Of a DNA stretch of 64,000 nt, positions 16,338 to 25,485 are shown piece after piece. A program made the position numbers and the translations under genes. Below the pieces are notes generated by a model, which was given only the letters and a program-made list of their open reading frames with translations, was not told the origin of the DNA and ran no database searches. Source of the stretch: Alkalilimnicola sp. S0819 (lineage in GTDB: Bacteria; Pseudomonadota; Gammaproteobacteria; Nitrococcales; WHIW01); assembly GCF_009295635.1 (NCBI RefSeq), contig NZ_WHIW01000007.1, forward strand, positions 1 through 64,000, read 5' to 3'. Numbering within the stretch: position 1 is the first letter of the stretch; every line of letters starts with the position of its first letter.

Positions 16338-17930
16338 CCGGGCCAGGGCACTTTGCGCCCAGGCGCTGCGAAAGCGTTGCGCCGCCACTTCCGCCTCCTG
16401 GCTGCGGCCCTGGGCCAGCAGGCTTTGGCTGAGGCCATGCAGTGACCAGCCGTTCTCCGGGAAGCGCTCCAGGTCCTGGCGGTAGCTGTATTCGGCGGCC
16501 CCGGCCTGACCGGCCTGCAGCTGGGCCCGCCCCAGGTAATGGCGTACCGGTCGGTACCAGTAGGGCGGTTCCATATAGGGCAGGCTGTCCTCCAGCTCGG
16601 CGGCACGCTGTAGCTGGGCCACCGCATCGGCCGGGCGCTGTTCGCGCCGGGCCATCTCGCCGGCCAGGCTGTGTTGGGCGATCAGCGCGATCTCCCGCCA
16701 GGGCGAACCTTCGGTGGCGGCGGCGGCTTGCTGCACGGCCCGCAGGGCTTCCCGGGCCTGTGCGTCCCGCCCCTGTGCCATTGCGGCCAGCCCCCGGGTG
16801 TATTGCGCCAACGCATGGGCCAAGGGCAGGTCCTCGGGCGGCAGCGGCGCGGCCCGCACCGCCTCCCAACGCTGGAACACGCTCAGCACCAGCTGGTGGT
16901 AGGGCACCATGCCCTGCAGCTCCGGTATCTCCCGGGCCATCTCCACGTTGATTTTCTCGCTCAGGGCCGCGGCGGCCTCGATGGCCTCGTCCTCGCGGCC
17001 GTCCATCAGCGCGGCAAAGGCCAGGAAGTGGTAGTTGTGTGGGTAGTAGAGTGACGGGTAGAGCCCGCGGGCGCCCCGGTCGGCGATAAACGCCTCGTCG
17101 GCATGGACCGCGTGGCGGTTGTGCTCTATGGCGTCATCCCAACGTCCGACGCGTATGTAGATATGCGCCGGCATATGCACCAGATGGCCCGCCCCGGGCA
17201 TCAGCCCGGCGAGCCGGTCCGCGCAGTCCACGGCCCACTCGGGGTGCACCGCCTCCACCGTGTGGATGTAGTAGTGGCAGGCGCCGGGGTGGTCGGGGTT
17301 GGCGGCGAGTACGCCGCGCAATTGCTCCAGGATCGTGCGGGTGGCGGGTTTGGCGGCGCCGTTCTCCCAGTAATCCCAGGGGGAGAGATCCATCAGGCTC
17401 TCGGCATAAAGGGTGGCGGCGTCCTGGTCGTCGGGCCAGGCGGCGGCGAGCTCCGCCATGGCTTCCGCGTAGGCCACGTCCAGCGGGGTGCGGTCGGCGG
17501 GCGGGTTGGCGCTGTAGCGTCGGCTCAGTGCCTCTATATAGCCCCGCTCCCGCTCGCTGGCCTGCTCCAGCCGCGCGCGCGCCGCCTGCAGCGCGCGCCA
17601 GGCCGGCTCCACCGCCTCCGGGGCCATGGGCATGTTGATGTTCGGGCCGTGGGCCAGCGCGATGCCCCAGTAGCACATGGCGCAGTTGGGATCGAGCCGG
17701 GCCGCCTCGCGGAAACTGGCGATGGCCTCGGCGTGGTTGAAGGCGTAGCTGAGGCGCAGCCCCTGGTTGAAGTACTGCTGGGCTTCGGGCACCGCGGTGG
17801 TTATGGGCATCTGGTGGTCGCCCAGGTTGTCATGCAGGGGGACCTCCTGGGCAGGGGATGCCGCGCAGAACGCCAGTGCAAGGAACAGGACGAGGGCGGC
17901 GGGCAAGTGTCCGGGGGAGCAAGGTTGCAT
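16326..17930 (-). CDS. Exported tetratricopeptide-repeat protein
   Basis: 534 aa from ATG 17930, chosen because GGAGG precedes it and a signal peptide follows (LPAALVLFLALAFCAASPAQ). TPR-like helices include AQQYFNQGLRLSYAFNHAEA near the N terminus and AAEYSYRQDLERFPENGWSLHG near the C terminus. CAMCYWGIALAHGPNINMPM is a conserved element of a broad family of periplasmic TPR proteins without known function. Histidine-rich segments (GACHYYIHTVEAVH, GAGHLVHMPAHIY) could bind metal. Probable scaffold; partners unknown. The 285 bp to the next gene upstream show nothing. Confidence 0.8.
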   Translation of the reverse strand: MQPCSPGHLPAALVLFLALAFCAASPAQEVPLHDNLGDHQMPITTAVPEAQQYFNQGLRLSYAFNHAEAIASFREAARLDPNCAMCYWGIALAHGPNINMPMAPEAVEPAWRALQAARARLEQASERERGYIEALSRRYSANPPADRTPLDVAYAEAMAELAAAWPDDQDAATLYAESLMDLSPWDYWENGAAKPATRTILEQLRGVLAANPDHPGACHYYIHTVEAVHPEWAVDCADRLAGLMPGAGHLVHMPAHIYIRVGRWDDAIEHNRHAVHADEAFIADRGARGLYPSLYYPHNYHFLAFAALMDGREDEAIEAAAALSEKINVEMAREIPELQGMVPYHQLVLSVFQRWEAVRAAPLPPEDLPLAHALAQYTRGLAAMAQGRDAQAREALRAVQQAAAATEGSPWREIALIAQHSLAGEMARREQRPADAVAQLQRAAELEDSLPYMEPPYWYRPVRHYLGRAQLQAGQAGAAEYSYRQDLERFPENGWSLHGLSQSLLAQGRSQEAEVAAQRFRSAWAQSALARPEP

Positions 17931-18215
17931 GGCGGCCTCCACGTGCCACGCCGTGCCGCCGTCGCACCATGCCACGGCGGCCGGCTGCGGGTGAGGGCGG
18001 ATATGCGGCCGGTGGGGCGGGAGACAAGCCCCGCCGGCCCGGTGTTCAGCGACGGCATGGGCGCCAGGCCCAGTGCGGTCAGCGGCAGGATGACGCGCCG
18101 GGGCGCCATCACCGAGGTGGTTGGCGCTGGCATGGCGGTGCCGGCGGGCGAGGATGGTCAGCCCGTAGCTTTGCAGGGGCGTTTCCCCGGGCGCGGGCGT
18201 CCGGGGTTTTCAGGG

Positions 18216-18755
18216 TCAGTCGGCGCCCATGGCTTTGAGCCGCGCGGGCTCGATGATTTCGATCCAGTAGCCGTCGGGGTCGCGGATGAAGGCCACGTCG
18301 CGCATCTTGCCCTGTTCCGGGCGCTTGACGTAATCCACCGCCTGGCTATCCAACCAGGCGATGGCAGCGTCAAGCTCCGGTACCGCGAAGCAGATGTGGC
18401 CAAAGCCCTGGGGCTCGGCGTTGCCATCGTGGTAGCGCCGCTCGGGGTCGTCCTCGCTGCCCCAGTTGTGGGTAAGCTCCAGCACGCCGCGTTGGCTGAA
18501 GGTCCAGGCGGTGCGCTCGCCCGCGTCCTCCGGCGGCTGCTCGCCCTCGGCCAGGTGAGCGAGGAAGTACAGCGAGAAGCGCATCTCGGGGAAGTCGAGC
18601 TTGCGGAGCAGGCGCATGCCGAACACTCGGCTGTAGAAGTCCAGCGAGCGTTGCGGGTCCTTCACCCGGAGCATGGTGTGGTTGAGGGTGAAGCCGTGGG
18701 TTTCGGGGGCGACCTGTGCGCTGACCCCGGGTTGCTGTTCGGTGTTGAAGCTCAT
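18216..18755 (-). CDS. gloA: Lactoylglutathione lyase (glyoxalase I)
   Basis: 179 aa, the long form seen in Pseudomonas GloA3 and in yeast/human Glo1 rather than the 135-aa E. coli form. NHTMLRVKDPQRSLDFYSRV starts the first beta-alpha-beta module; GVLELTHNWGSEDDP, GFGHICFAVPEL and DGYWIEIIEP supply the remaining metal ligands. It isomerises the methylglyoxal-glutathione hemithioacetal to S-lactoylglutathione in the cytosol. The longer form usually uses zinc, by family knowledge. Confidence 0.92.
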   Translation of the reverse strand: MSFNTEQQPGVSAQVAPETHGFTLNHTMLRVKDPQRSLDFYSRVFGMRLLRKLDFPEMRFSLYFLAHLAEGEQPPEDAGERTAWTFSQRGVLELTHNWGSEDDPERRYHDGNAEPQGFGHICFAVPELDAAIAWLDSQAVDYVKRPEQGKMRDVAFIRDPDGYWIEIIEPARLKAMGAD

Positions 18756-18792
18756 GATGGAACCTCCTGGGAAATGCTTTCGGCCGCCGCGC

Positions 18793-19434
18793 CTACGCCT
18801 GTGGCGGGCCGGCCACGCGGAAAGTCAGGTTGTAGCGGTGCGGACCGCTCAGTGGGTGGCGGCCCGCGGCCACCGGGCGCACCCCATGGTAGCCTAGCCG
18901 GGCGGACCCGCCCCAGACCAGCACATCGCCGTCCTGCAGCAGTATCTCACGGCCCCGGCCGCGCCCTTCCACGCCCCACCAGGCAAAGCGTGCCGGCAGG
19001 CCAAGGGAGACCGAGACGATGGGCTGGCGCAGGTCTGCCTCGCTGTCGTCCCGGTGCCGGCCCATGCCGTCCCCGGCGCCGTAGCGGTTGATCAGGCACA
19101 CATCGGGGCGGTAGTCGGCGTAGCCGGCCCGGGCGGCCGCCTCGGCGGCCAGGGCAAGCCAGTCCGGGGGAATGGCGGGCACCGGTGGTTGCTCGTCGCC
19201 CCGGTGGCGGTGGTAGGCATAGCCCTGTTCGCCGAGGGTCCAGCCGTACGCGCCACAGTGGGACATGGCGGCCGCGGTCAAATGGCCGCTGCGGGTGGGC
19301 ATGCGGCGAAAGGGGCGTTGCGCGGCGATTTGCCGGATGCGCGGCAGCACCATGGCGCTGTCGGCCAGCCCCGGCAGCAGCCAGAGATCCTTCGCCAGCG
19401 CCTGAGGGCCGTTCAATAGGCTGTGTTGATGCAT
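18793..19434 (-). CDS. alkB: AlkB-type alpha-ketoglutarate dioxygenase (DNA repair)
   Basis: 213 aa. Iron ligands are H127 and D129 in MGRHRDDSEAD and H183 in GYHGVRP. R200 and R206 in HRYNLTFR bind 2-oxoglutarate. INRYGAGDGMGRH and GLPARFAWWG are the substrate-side motifs. The enzyme removes 1-methyladenine and 3-methylcytosine damage by oxidation. Lies between gloA and thiM on the same strand; a second alkylation-repair gene (tag) is elsewhere in the window. Confidence 0.92.
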   Translation of the reverse strand: MHQHSLLNGPQALAKDLWLLPGLADSAMVLPRIRQIAAQRPFRRMPTRSGHLTAAAMSHCGAYGWTLGEQGYAYHRHRGDEQPPVPAIPPDWLALAAEAAARAGYADYRPDVCLINRYGAGDGMGRHRDDSEADLRQPIVSVSLGLPARFAWWGVEGRGRGREILLQDGDVLVWGGSARLGYHGVRPVAAGRHPLSGPHRYNLTFRVAGPPQA

Positions 19435-19453
19435 GGCGGCGGGGCCGGCGATC

Positions 19454-20272
19454 TCAGGCCGACTCGGGCTGCAGCACTTTCAGGCGCTGGGCGAGATCGT
19501 CCGCGCGCAGCTGAAAGAGCGCATCGAAAAACTGCGGTTTAAGGCTGCCGGGGCCGCTGGCGCGCTCGCAGGCCAGCTCGCCTGCCACGGTAAAGCAGGC
19601 CACGCCGGCTGTGCAGGCAAGCAGGCTGTCCGGCTCCACCGCCAGATAGCCGCCCAGCACCGCGCCCAGCATGCAGCCGGAGCCTATCATGCGCCCCAGC
19701 AGCGGCTGGCCGTTGGCGAGCTCCACGGCGCGCTCGGCGTCGCACAGATAATCCCGCGGGCCGCTCACCACCACCACGCAGTTCCGGGCGCGGGCCAGGC
19801 TGCGCGCGGCAAGCATTGCCTGGGATACGCTGTGGCGGCTGTCGGCGCCGTGCCCGCCTCGGGCCTGGCCCGCCAGGGTGAGGATTTCGCTGGCGTTGCC
19901 CTTGATGACTTGCGGACCGCGTTGCAGCAGGCCGCGTAACTGCTCGTCACGAAACGGGGTGAGGCCCGCGGCCACCGGGTCCAGCAGCCAGGGCGTGCCA
20001 CGTGCCACGGCCACGTCCAGCGCCCGCTGCGCGGCCTCCAGCCAGTGGCTGTCCAGCGTACCGCTGTTGAGCACCAGTGCCTGGGCGATACCGGCCACCG
20101 CTTCGGCCTCTTCACGGGCGAGCAGGGTGAGCTGCGTGCCCCCCACCGCGGCAATGGCCTGGGCGGTGTCGTATTGCACCACCAGATTGCTCAGGTTCTG
20201 CACCAGCGGCGCGAGCTCGCCGACGCGCTGATGCACGGACCAGATCCGTTCGGCCGTGAAGGTGGACTGCAC
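19454..20272 (-). CDS. thiM: Hydroxyethylthiazole kinase
   Basis: 272 aa, normal for ThiM. PLVQNLSNLVVQYDTAQAIA at the start, LDPVAAGLTPFR, VIKGNASEI and GSGCMLGAVLGGYLAV (anion hole and ATP site) identify the family. It phosphorylates the thiazole alcohol for thiamine salvage. I looked upstream on the minus strand (20273-20345) for a TPP riboswitch and saw neither CTGAGA nor the second helix motif; TATAGG at about 20334 may be a -10. The usual thiD/thiE neighbours are absent. Confidence 0.92.
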   Translation of the reverse strand: MQSTFTAERIWSVHQRVGELAPLVQNLSNLVVQYDTAQAIAAVGGTQLTLLAREEAEAVAGIAQALVLNSGTLDSHWLEAAQRALDVAVARGTPWLLDPVAAGLTPFRDEQLRGLLQRGPQVIKGNASEILTLAGQARGGHGADSRHSVSQAMLAARSLARARNCVVVVSGPRDYLCDAERAVELANGQPLLGRMIGSGCMLGAVLGGYLAVEPDSLLACTAGVACFTVAGELACERASGPGSLKPQFFDALFQLRADDLAQRLKVLQPESA

Positions 20273-20404
20273 GCTGAATACTCCGCCGGCGAGACGCGCC
20301 TGGGCTGTGAAGCCGACAGGCGGTCAATAGCCTATAAAAATTGATCGGTGTCTCCCTTATACTGGATTCTTGCCTGCCCGCGGGGGGTAAGGGAAGGGCG
20401 AATC

Positions 20405-21580
20405 ATGGTTTTTCGGGAAGCGGTGTTGGAGGCCCTGCTGGGCTGGCGGGGCGCAGGCGCGGAGACGCGCGTGGAGTTGCTGCGCAGTTTGTGCGGCGGT
20501 ATCCGGCCGCGCAGCTTTCTCACCAATGCCGCGGCGCTGATCCTGCTGGCGGCGCTGCTGCTCCAGGAGGCTGGTGGGTTGGCCCCCGGGGTGTGGCTGG
20601 CGGCGCTGTTGGTGGGTGGGCTGTTGCCGCGTCTTTACGCGACGTATCTGTGCCGGCGACAGGATTACAGTAATCCCGAGCGCAAGGCGCTGGGCTTCGT
20701 GCTGATCAGCCTGATCTACGGCCTGACCTGGGGCGCGGGCCCCTGGCTGCTGCTGCCCGCTCTGGACGGCTTGCTGTTGGGTGTCTTGCTGATACTCATG
20801 GTTTTCGGTGCGATCATGGGCCCCTATGCCAGCATGCCGGGGCTGCTTTGGGTGCGCTTGTTGAGCACCGGCGTGCCCACCCTGCTGGCGGCGGCTGTGC
20901 ACGGCAACGGGCAGTTGCTGTTCGTCTGTGCGGTGCTCGGGGTCTGGCTGGGGCTGCGCATGGATATCTGGGGCGCGTACCACCGCAGCCTGCGCGAGCA
21001 GATCGAGCTGCGCCAGGCGCTGGCCCACGCGAACTGGCGCAAGGATATGGACAATCGCAAGTTGCGCCATTGGGCCGAGACCGACGCGCTTACCGGTGTC
21101 GGCAACCGACGCCTGTTCATGGCCGATCTGGCGCGCCTGCGAGTGCCCGCCGCCTTGATCATCTTCGATATCGACCACTTCAAGGCCATCAACGACCAGC
21201 ATGGTCACACGGTGGGCGATGAGTTGCTCAAGCAGCTGTGCCAGCTGGTGCAGAGCGAGTTGCGGGTGGGTGATGTGCTCACGCGCATCGGCGGCGAGGA
21301 GTTCGCGGTGGTGCTGCACGACATCAGCGAGCACGAGGCTCTGGAGGTCGCCGAGCGCGTCAGGCGGCGCGTTTCGGGGCATGCCTTCGAGGGTGGGAGC
21401 CAGCCGCTCGGGATGACCCTGAGCCTGGGGTTGGCGGTAATTGGCGAGCCGCGCGCCGAGGTGGACGGCACGGGCCTGGTCGCCGCCGCCGACCAGGCCC
21501 TGTATGCGGCCAAGCGGGCGGGCCGCAATACGGTGCGCGCCGCCGCGGTACAGGCCAGCGAGCTGCCGCTGGGCGCCTGA
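20405..21580 (+). CDS. Membrane-bound diguanylate cyclase
   Basis: 391 aa from ATG 20405, preceded by GGGAAGGG; a longer frame begins at 20348 but lacks a ribosome site. Residues 35-190 hold about six hydrophobic helices forming an uncharacterised membrane sensor. GGDEF domain: TDALTGVGNRRLF, IIFDIDHFKAIND, active site IGGEEF (296-300), I-site RVGD (287-290). Both are intact, so it should synthesise c-di-GMP. The GGEEF variant is fully active in other proteins. Signal unknown. Confidence 0.9.
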   Translation: MVFREAVLEALLGWRGAGAETRVELLRSLCGGIRPRSFLTNAAALILLAALLLQEAGGLAPGVWLAALLVGGLLPRLYATYLCRRQDYSNPERKALGFVLISLIYGLTWGAGPWLLLPALDGLLLGVLLILMVFGAIMGPYASMPGLLWVRLLSTGVPTLLAAAVHGNGQLLFVCAVLGVWLGLRMDIWGAYHRSLREQIELRQALAHANWRKDMDNRKLRHWAETDALTGVGNRRLFMADLARLRVPAALIIFDIDHFKAINDQHGHTVGDELLKQLCQLVQSELRVGDVLTRIGGEEFAVVLHDISEHEALEVAERVRRRVSGHAFEGGSQPLGMTLSLGLAVIGEPRAEVDGTGLVAAADQALYAAKRAGRNTVRAAAVQASELPLGA

Positions 21581-21694
21581 TCACTCTACCCCGCGCGCAC
21601 TTTTACGCGGTGTGCCGACAGTTGCGCGAAGCCGGCTTGCGGGGGCGCCCCTGGAAGAGGCGCTCACCAAGCGCACGGCCTTCGGCGTTCACGC

Positions 21695-22675
21695 TCAGGC
21701 GAACATCTGCCCCAGCAGCTCGTAGGAGCGCAGCCGGGCCCGATGGTCGTGCATCACGCTCCAGATCATCAGCTCCTCCACCTCCAGCGCTTCGCTGATC
21801 TCCAGCAGTTGCGCGCGCACCTGCTCGGGGTCGCCGACGATGTGCCGGGGCCATTCGCCCGCCGGGCGGCCCGGTTCGCTGCGCCCCGGGCCCAGCTTCG
21901 CCAGCCCTTCCGCCGGGGTGGGCACCGGTTCCAGGCGCCGCCCCTCGGCGATGTTCAGGCCGAACAGACGGGTGCTGGCGAACTGCTCCAGCGCCGCCTC
22001 CTCGGTGTCGGCGCAGACCACGCCCAGGGCGACCATGGGCTTGCGGCCCGGCGCGTAGTGCTGGTAGGTCTGCACCGCCTCGCGGGTGGCCGGCGGGAAG
22101 ATGAAGTGGGCGAAGGCGTAGGGCAGGTCCAGCTGGGCGGCCAGCTGCGCGCTGCGCGGGCTGGAGCCCAGCAGCCAGGGCTCGGGAGCGGTGTCCACCG
22201 CCGGGGCCACATGGATGTCCGCGTAAGGGTGGCCTTGCGGCCAGTCGCCGTAGAGAAAGCCGCGCAGCTGCGCGAGCTGTTCCAGGAAATCATCCCCGTG
22301 CAGGCGTTCGCCCCGGTGCAGCGCCGCGGCTTCCAGGCTGCCGCCCCCCGGCGCGCGGCCTATCCCCAGATCCATGCGCCCGGGGTAGAGCGCTTCGAGC
22401 ATGCGAAAGCTCTCGGCCACCTTCAGCGGCGAGTAGTAGGGCAACAGCGTAGCGCCGGAGCCGATGCGCAGCCGCGCGGTCTCGGCGGCGATGCGGCTCA
22501 TCAGGATCTCGGGGGCGGAGCTGGCGAAGGTGCCCGCGGCATGGTGCTCGGCGATCCAGTAGCGTTTGTAGCCCAGCCCGTCGCACAGGCGGGCGAGCTC
22601 GATGGAGTTGTGCAGGGCCTGGGCCGGGGTGCTGCCGGCGGGCACGGGGGATTGATCGAGTACGGACAGCTGCAT
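21695..22675 (-). CDS. LLM class flavin-dependent oxidoreductase (luciferase-like)
   Basis: 326 aa. It begins with LSVLDQSPVPAGSTPAQAL and YWIAEHHAAGTFASSAPEIL, and has MDLGIGRAPGGG further in: the group close to E. coli YhbW. Expected to bind FMN and use O2; substrate unknown. Divergent from the VOC gene at 22823. The AT-rich spacer (TATATATAAAA near 22731, TATACAAT on the minus strand near 22713) probably carries promoters for one or both. Confidence 0.87.
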   Translation of the reverse strand: MQLSVLDQSPVPAGSTPAQALHNSIELARLCDGLGYKRYWIAEHHAAGTFASSAPEILMSRIAAETARLRIGSGATLLPYYSPLKVAESFRMLEALYPGRMDLGIGRAPGGGSLEAAALHRGERLHGDDFLEQLAQLRGFLYGDWPQGHPYADIHVAPAVDTAPEPWLLGSSPRSAQLAAQLDLPYAFAHFIFPPATREAVQTYQHYAPGRKPMVALGVVCADTEEAALEQFASTRLFGLNIAEGRRLEPVPTPAEGLAKLGPGRSEPGRPAGEWPRHIVGDPEQVRAQLLEISEALEVEELMIWSVMHDHRARLRSYELLGQMFA

Positions 22676-22822
22676 GGGGAACTCTGATTAGCGAAGAATG
22701 TTGCCGTCGTATTGTATAGCAAACAGCGTTTTATATATAAAAATGCCGGCGAGGGAAGTAGCTCGTGCCTCCCCAGGGGGTAGGATGGCGTATCGGCGGC
22801 GAATGAAACGGAGGAGCCCGCA

Positions 22823-23263
22823 ATGCAGTACCTGCATACCATGGTTCGTGTGAGTGATTTGGAACAGTCCCTGGCCTTCTATTGCGACACGCTCGGCCTG
22901 GTGGAGGTCAGCCGCAAGGAGGTGGAAGCGGGGCGCTTCACGTTGGTGTTTCTCGCCGCACCGGACGACCTGGCGCGGGCCCGAGAGGAGGGGGCGCCCA
23001 TGGTGGAGTTGACCTGGAACTGGGACCCGGAGGAATACGACGGCGGGCGCAACTTCGGCCACCTGGCTTACCGGGTGGCGGACATCTATGCCTTGTGCGA
23101 GCGCCTGCGGGCCGCCGGCGTGACCATAAACCGCCCGCCCCGAGATGGGCGCATGGCCTTCGTGCGCTCGCCGGACGGGATTTCCATCGAGCTGCTGCAG
23201 CAGGGTGAGCCGCTGCCGCCCCAGGAACCCTGGGCCTCCATGGAGAATACCGGCAGCTGGTAG
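22823..23263 (+). CDS. VOC family protein (short glyoxalase I-like)
   Basis: 146 aa. [50 protein letters not shown] and DGISIELLQ place the metal-binding His/Glu residues as in the short GloA form. It may be a second glyoxalase I, of the nickel-type class, alongside the long form at 18216. GGAG precedes the ATG. Other VOC activities cannot be excluded. Confidence 0.82.
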   Translation: MQYLHTMVRVSDLEQSLAFYCDTLGLVEVSRKEVEAGRFTLVFLAAPDDLARAREEGAPMVELTWNWDPEEYDGGRNFGHLAYRVADIYALCERLRAAGVTINRPPRDGRMAFVRSPDGISIELLQQGEPLPPQEPWASMENTGSW

Positions 23264-23287
23264 CCCGCGCCCGCGAACAACCTGGGG

Positions 23288-23734
23288 TCAGCGCTGGCGC
23301 TTTCGCAGGCGCCGGGCGTTGGCCGTGGCGCCCTGATGCCAGGGCCGCAGGCCCTGCTCCACGGCGCGCAGGATGTGATTGCCCAGCAGTTGCGGCCAGC
23401 TGCCGTTGAGCCAGCTGCGCTGCACCTGCTCCAGCGCTTTCGTATCCGCCTGCAGTGCCGCGCTCCACACCCGCAGCCAGTAGAGGGTGAGCTGAGCCGG
23501 GGGCGGCGCCCACAGCGCCAGCAGGCTCTGCGCGCTCGCCAGCAGCTTCTCGTTGACCATGCGGCTGGTCTCGGCCCGCTGGCGCGCATCGGGCGTGAGG
23601 CCGCCGTCCGCCAGCATGGGCAAGCGGTAGCCGATGGTCTCCACGGACGCCCAGTACGTCTGCCAGAGGTTCAGCGGCAGGCTCAGCCAGCGCTGGTTCA
23701 GCTCCACACAGCTAACAGTCGGTTTCCTGCTCAT
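23288..23734 (-). CDS. Uncharacterised protein, possibly phasin-like
   Basis: 148 aa from ATG 23734. Largely helical with many aromatics: NQRWLSLPLNLWQTYWASVETIGYR, then VNEKLLASAQSLLALW and WLRVWSAALQADTKALEQVQ, and a very basic tail NARRLRKRQR. The pattern of amphipathic helices recalls phasins (polyhydroxyalkanoate granule proteins), but no PHA genes are nearby and the resemblance is loose. Convergent with the VOC gene. Confidence 0.6.
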   Translation of the reverse strand: MSRKPTVSCVELNQRWLSLPLNLWQTYWASVETIGYRLPMLADGGLTPDARQRAETSRMVNEKLLASAQSLLALWAPPPAQLTLYWLRVWSAALQADTKALEQVQRSWLNGSWPQLLGNHILRAVEQGLRPWHQGATANARRLRKRQR

Positions 23735-23909
23735 GCTCGGCACTCTCGGTATGTGCGTGGCGGGAGTGGGTCGGTGTCTTCCTAGTGTGCGCCCGGCGGT
23801 GCCGTTTGGGAACTGCTCGTTCAGCCTGCGTTCAGGCTCCCCCGCGTACTCTGCGCCCAAGGCTCGGATACGCCGGGCCGACAAGGGCATCTTTCGAAGG
23901 AGAGCCGAG

Positions 23910-24452
23910 ATGAAACGCAAGCTGATCCGAGTGCTGGTGATGGGCGTGGGCCTGCTGGGTCTGGGCGCGGCCCAGGCGGGGCCTGGGCTGGTCGAACTGA
24001 AAAAAGCGCAGCTGGAGACCCTGCGGGAGATGCGGGCCATGCCGGTACATCAGCGCCACGGCGCGCGCTCCCAGGTCTGCTTCGGTCCGCCGGGCTTTCA
24101 GATCTGCCAGTGGGTGAAGGAGTCGCGGGCCGGGCACAAGCACCGCCATCACGATTATCATCGCCACGGCGGCCGACACTATCACGGCTATCATCGCCAC
24201 GGCGGGCGACCCTATCATGGGTATCATCGCCACGGCGGGCGACACTATCACGGGCATCATCACCACCGTCGCGGCGAGGGCTACCACAACGGACATCGTC
24301 ACCACGGCAAGGGCTACCACAAGAAGCACCGCCGCCACGATCACAAGCATCGCCCCCATCGAGGCAAGCATCACCGTCATCAGGGCCACCGCCACGGCCG
24401 GGTCGAGCATCGCGGCGCCGGCGCCACCGTGGCGATTCGCATCGGCCACTGA
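23910..24452 (+). CDS. Exported histidine-rich repeat protein
   Basis: 180 aa from ATG 23910. Signal peptide LIRVLVMGVGLLGLGAAQAG, a helical segment (VELKKAQLETLREMRAM), a two-cysteine stretch (QVCFGPPGFQICQW), then a long His/Arg/Gly/Tyr tail. The tail holds three near-identical 11-residue units of the type YHRHGGRHYHG, coded by a 33-bp tandem repeat at about 24159-24257, followed by irregular His-rich sequence. Likely periplasmic and able to bind metal ions. The downstream PepSY-like and PhoPQ-like genes suggest a metal or envelope stress link. No named family. Confidence 0.75.
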   Translation: MKRKLIRVLVMGVGLLGLGAAQAGPGLVELKKAQLETLREMRAMPVHQRHGARSQVCFGPPGFQICQWVKESRAGHKHRHHDYHRHGGRHYHGYHRHGGRPYHGYHRHGGRHYHGHHHHRRGEGYHNGHRHHGKGYHKKHRRHDHKHRPHRGKHHRHQGHRHGRVEHRGAGATVAIRIGH

Positions 24453-24531
24453 ACCCGCATGGAGCAGCCGAGGCCGTCGACCGGGGCGGGCAGCATGGCC
24501 CGCCGGGCCGGCGGCACGTATTCTTGAACGC

Positions 24532-24816
24532 ATGAAAAAAACGCTGTGTACCTTCTTGCTGAGCTTCGCCCTGCTGCTGTTGCCGCTGGGCGCCGTGGCC
24601 CAGGCCGCGGCGCCGGTTCACCCCGGCGGGGGCCAGGGCGACCCCCCGGCGGCGGAGCGCGACGGCGCGCGCGCGGCGGCGGCCTGGGCGCAGCGCAAGT
24701 ACGGTGGCCGGGTGCTCGCCCTGCGCACCGTGGAGGGCCGCGGTGGTACCCATTACCGCATCAAGCTGCTCAGCGGCGATGGCCGCGTGCGGGTGGTGCG
24801 GGTGCCGGCGGACTGA
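24532..24816 (+). CDS. PepSY-like small exported protein
   Basis: 94 aa. Signal peptide MKKTLCTFLLSFALLLLPLG ending near AQAAA, then one PepSY-like unit: DGARAAAAWAQRKYGGRVLALRTVEG followed by THYRIKLLSGDGRVRVVRV. PepSY units occur next to PhoPQ-type systems in many proteobacteria, where they may act as periplasmic modulators. The stop is 3 bp before the response regulator ATG, so coexpression is near certain. Confidence 0.8.
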   Translation: MKKTLCTFLLSFALLLLPLGAVAQAAAPVHPGGGQGDPPAAERDGARAAAAWAQRKYGGRVLALRTVEGRGGTHYRIKLLSGDGRVRVVRVPAD

Positions 24817-24819
24817 GCC

Positions 24820-25485
24820 ATGCGGGTATTGATCGTCGAGGACGAAGCCGAGCTCGCCCGGCAACTGCAGGCCTCCCTGCAAGCCCAGGGCTGGCGCGTG
24901 AGCGTCAGCGGTGACGGGCGCGAGGGGCTGTATCTGGCCCGGGAGTACCCCCACGATCTGGCGGTGGTGGATCTGGGCCTGCCGGAACTCCCCGGGCTGG
25001 AGCTGATTCGCACCCTCCGTGCCGAGGGCAACACCCTGCCGATCCTGGTGCTCACCGCCCGGGGGCGCTGGCAGGACAAGGTGGATGGCCTGGAGGCCGG
25101 TGCCGACGATTACCTCACCAAGCCCTTCCATCCCGAGGAGTTGCTGGCGCGGCTACGGGCGCTCTCCCGGCGCAGCGCGGGCCTGGCGCGCGAGCTTTGG
25201 GAGCTGGACGGGCTGCTCATCGATCTGGATGCCCAACAGGTGAGTCTGCACGGCGAGTCCGTGGCGCTCACCGCCTTCGAATACCGGCTGCTGGAGCATC
25301 TGGCCCGTCATGCCGGGCGGGTGCTCTCCAAGCAGGCGCTGGCCGATTATCTCTACCCGCACGACGAGGACCGGGACAGCAATGTCATCGAGGTGCTGGT
25401 GGCGCGGCTGCGCAAGAAGCTCGCGGGGGTGCCCCTGGAAACCCTGCGCGGCCGCGGTTACCGGCTGGGGGCGGCGCGGCCATGA
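24820..25485 (+). CDS. OmpR/PhoP-family response regulator
   Basis: 221 aa. Receiver domain: acidic pocket EDE (7-9), phospho-acceptor Asp in VVDLGLP, Thr in VLTAR, Lys in LTKPF. The C-terminal winged helix has LTAFEYRLLEHLARHAGRV and NVIEVLVARLRKKL plus the GRGYRLG wing. Closest in style to PhoP/QseB. Overlaps the kinase gene by ATGA. Its targets are unknown; the PepSY and His-rich genes immediately upstream are obvious candidates. Confidence 0.92.
   Translation: MRVLIVEDEAELARQLQASLQAQGWRVSVSGDGREGLYLAREYPHDLAVVDLGLPELPGLELIRTLRAEGNTLPILVLTARGRWQDKVDGLEAGADDYLTKPFHPEELLARLRALSRRSAGLARELWELDGLLIDLDAQQVSLHGESVALTAFEYRLLEHLARHAGRVLSKQALADYLYPHDEDRDSNVIEVLVARLRKKLAGVPLETLRGRGYRLGAARP

Noticed and set aside
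17103-19091. 662-codon frame on the plus strand
   Set aside because: Antisense to the TPR and gloA genes and continuous only because of high GC content.
20273-20347. TPP riboswitch before thiM
   Set aside because: The conserved CTGAGA and the second helix sequence are absent; the leader is short.
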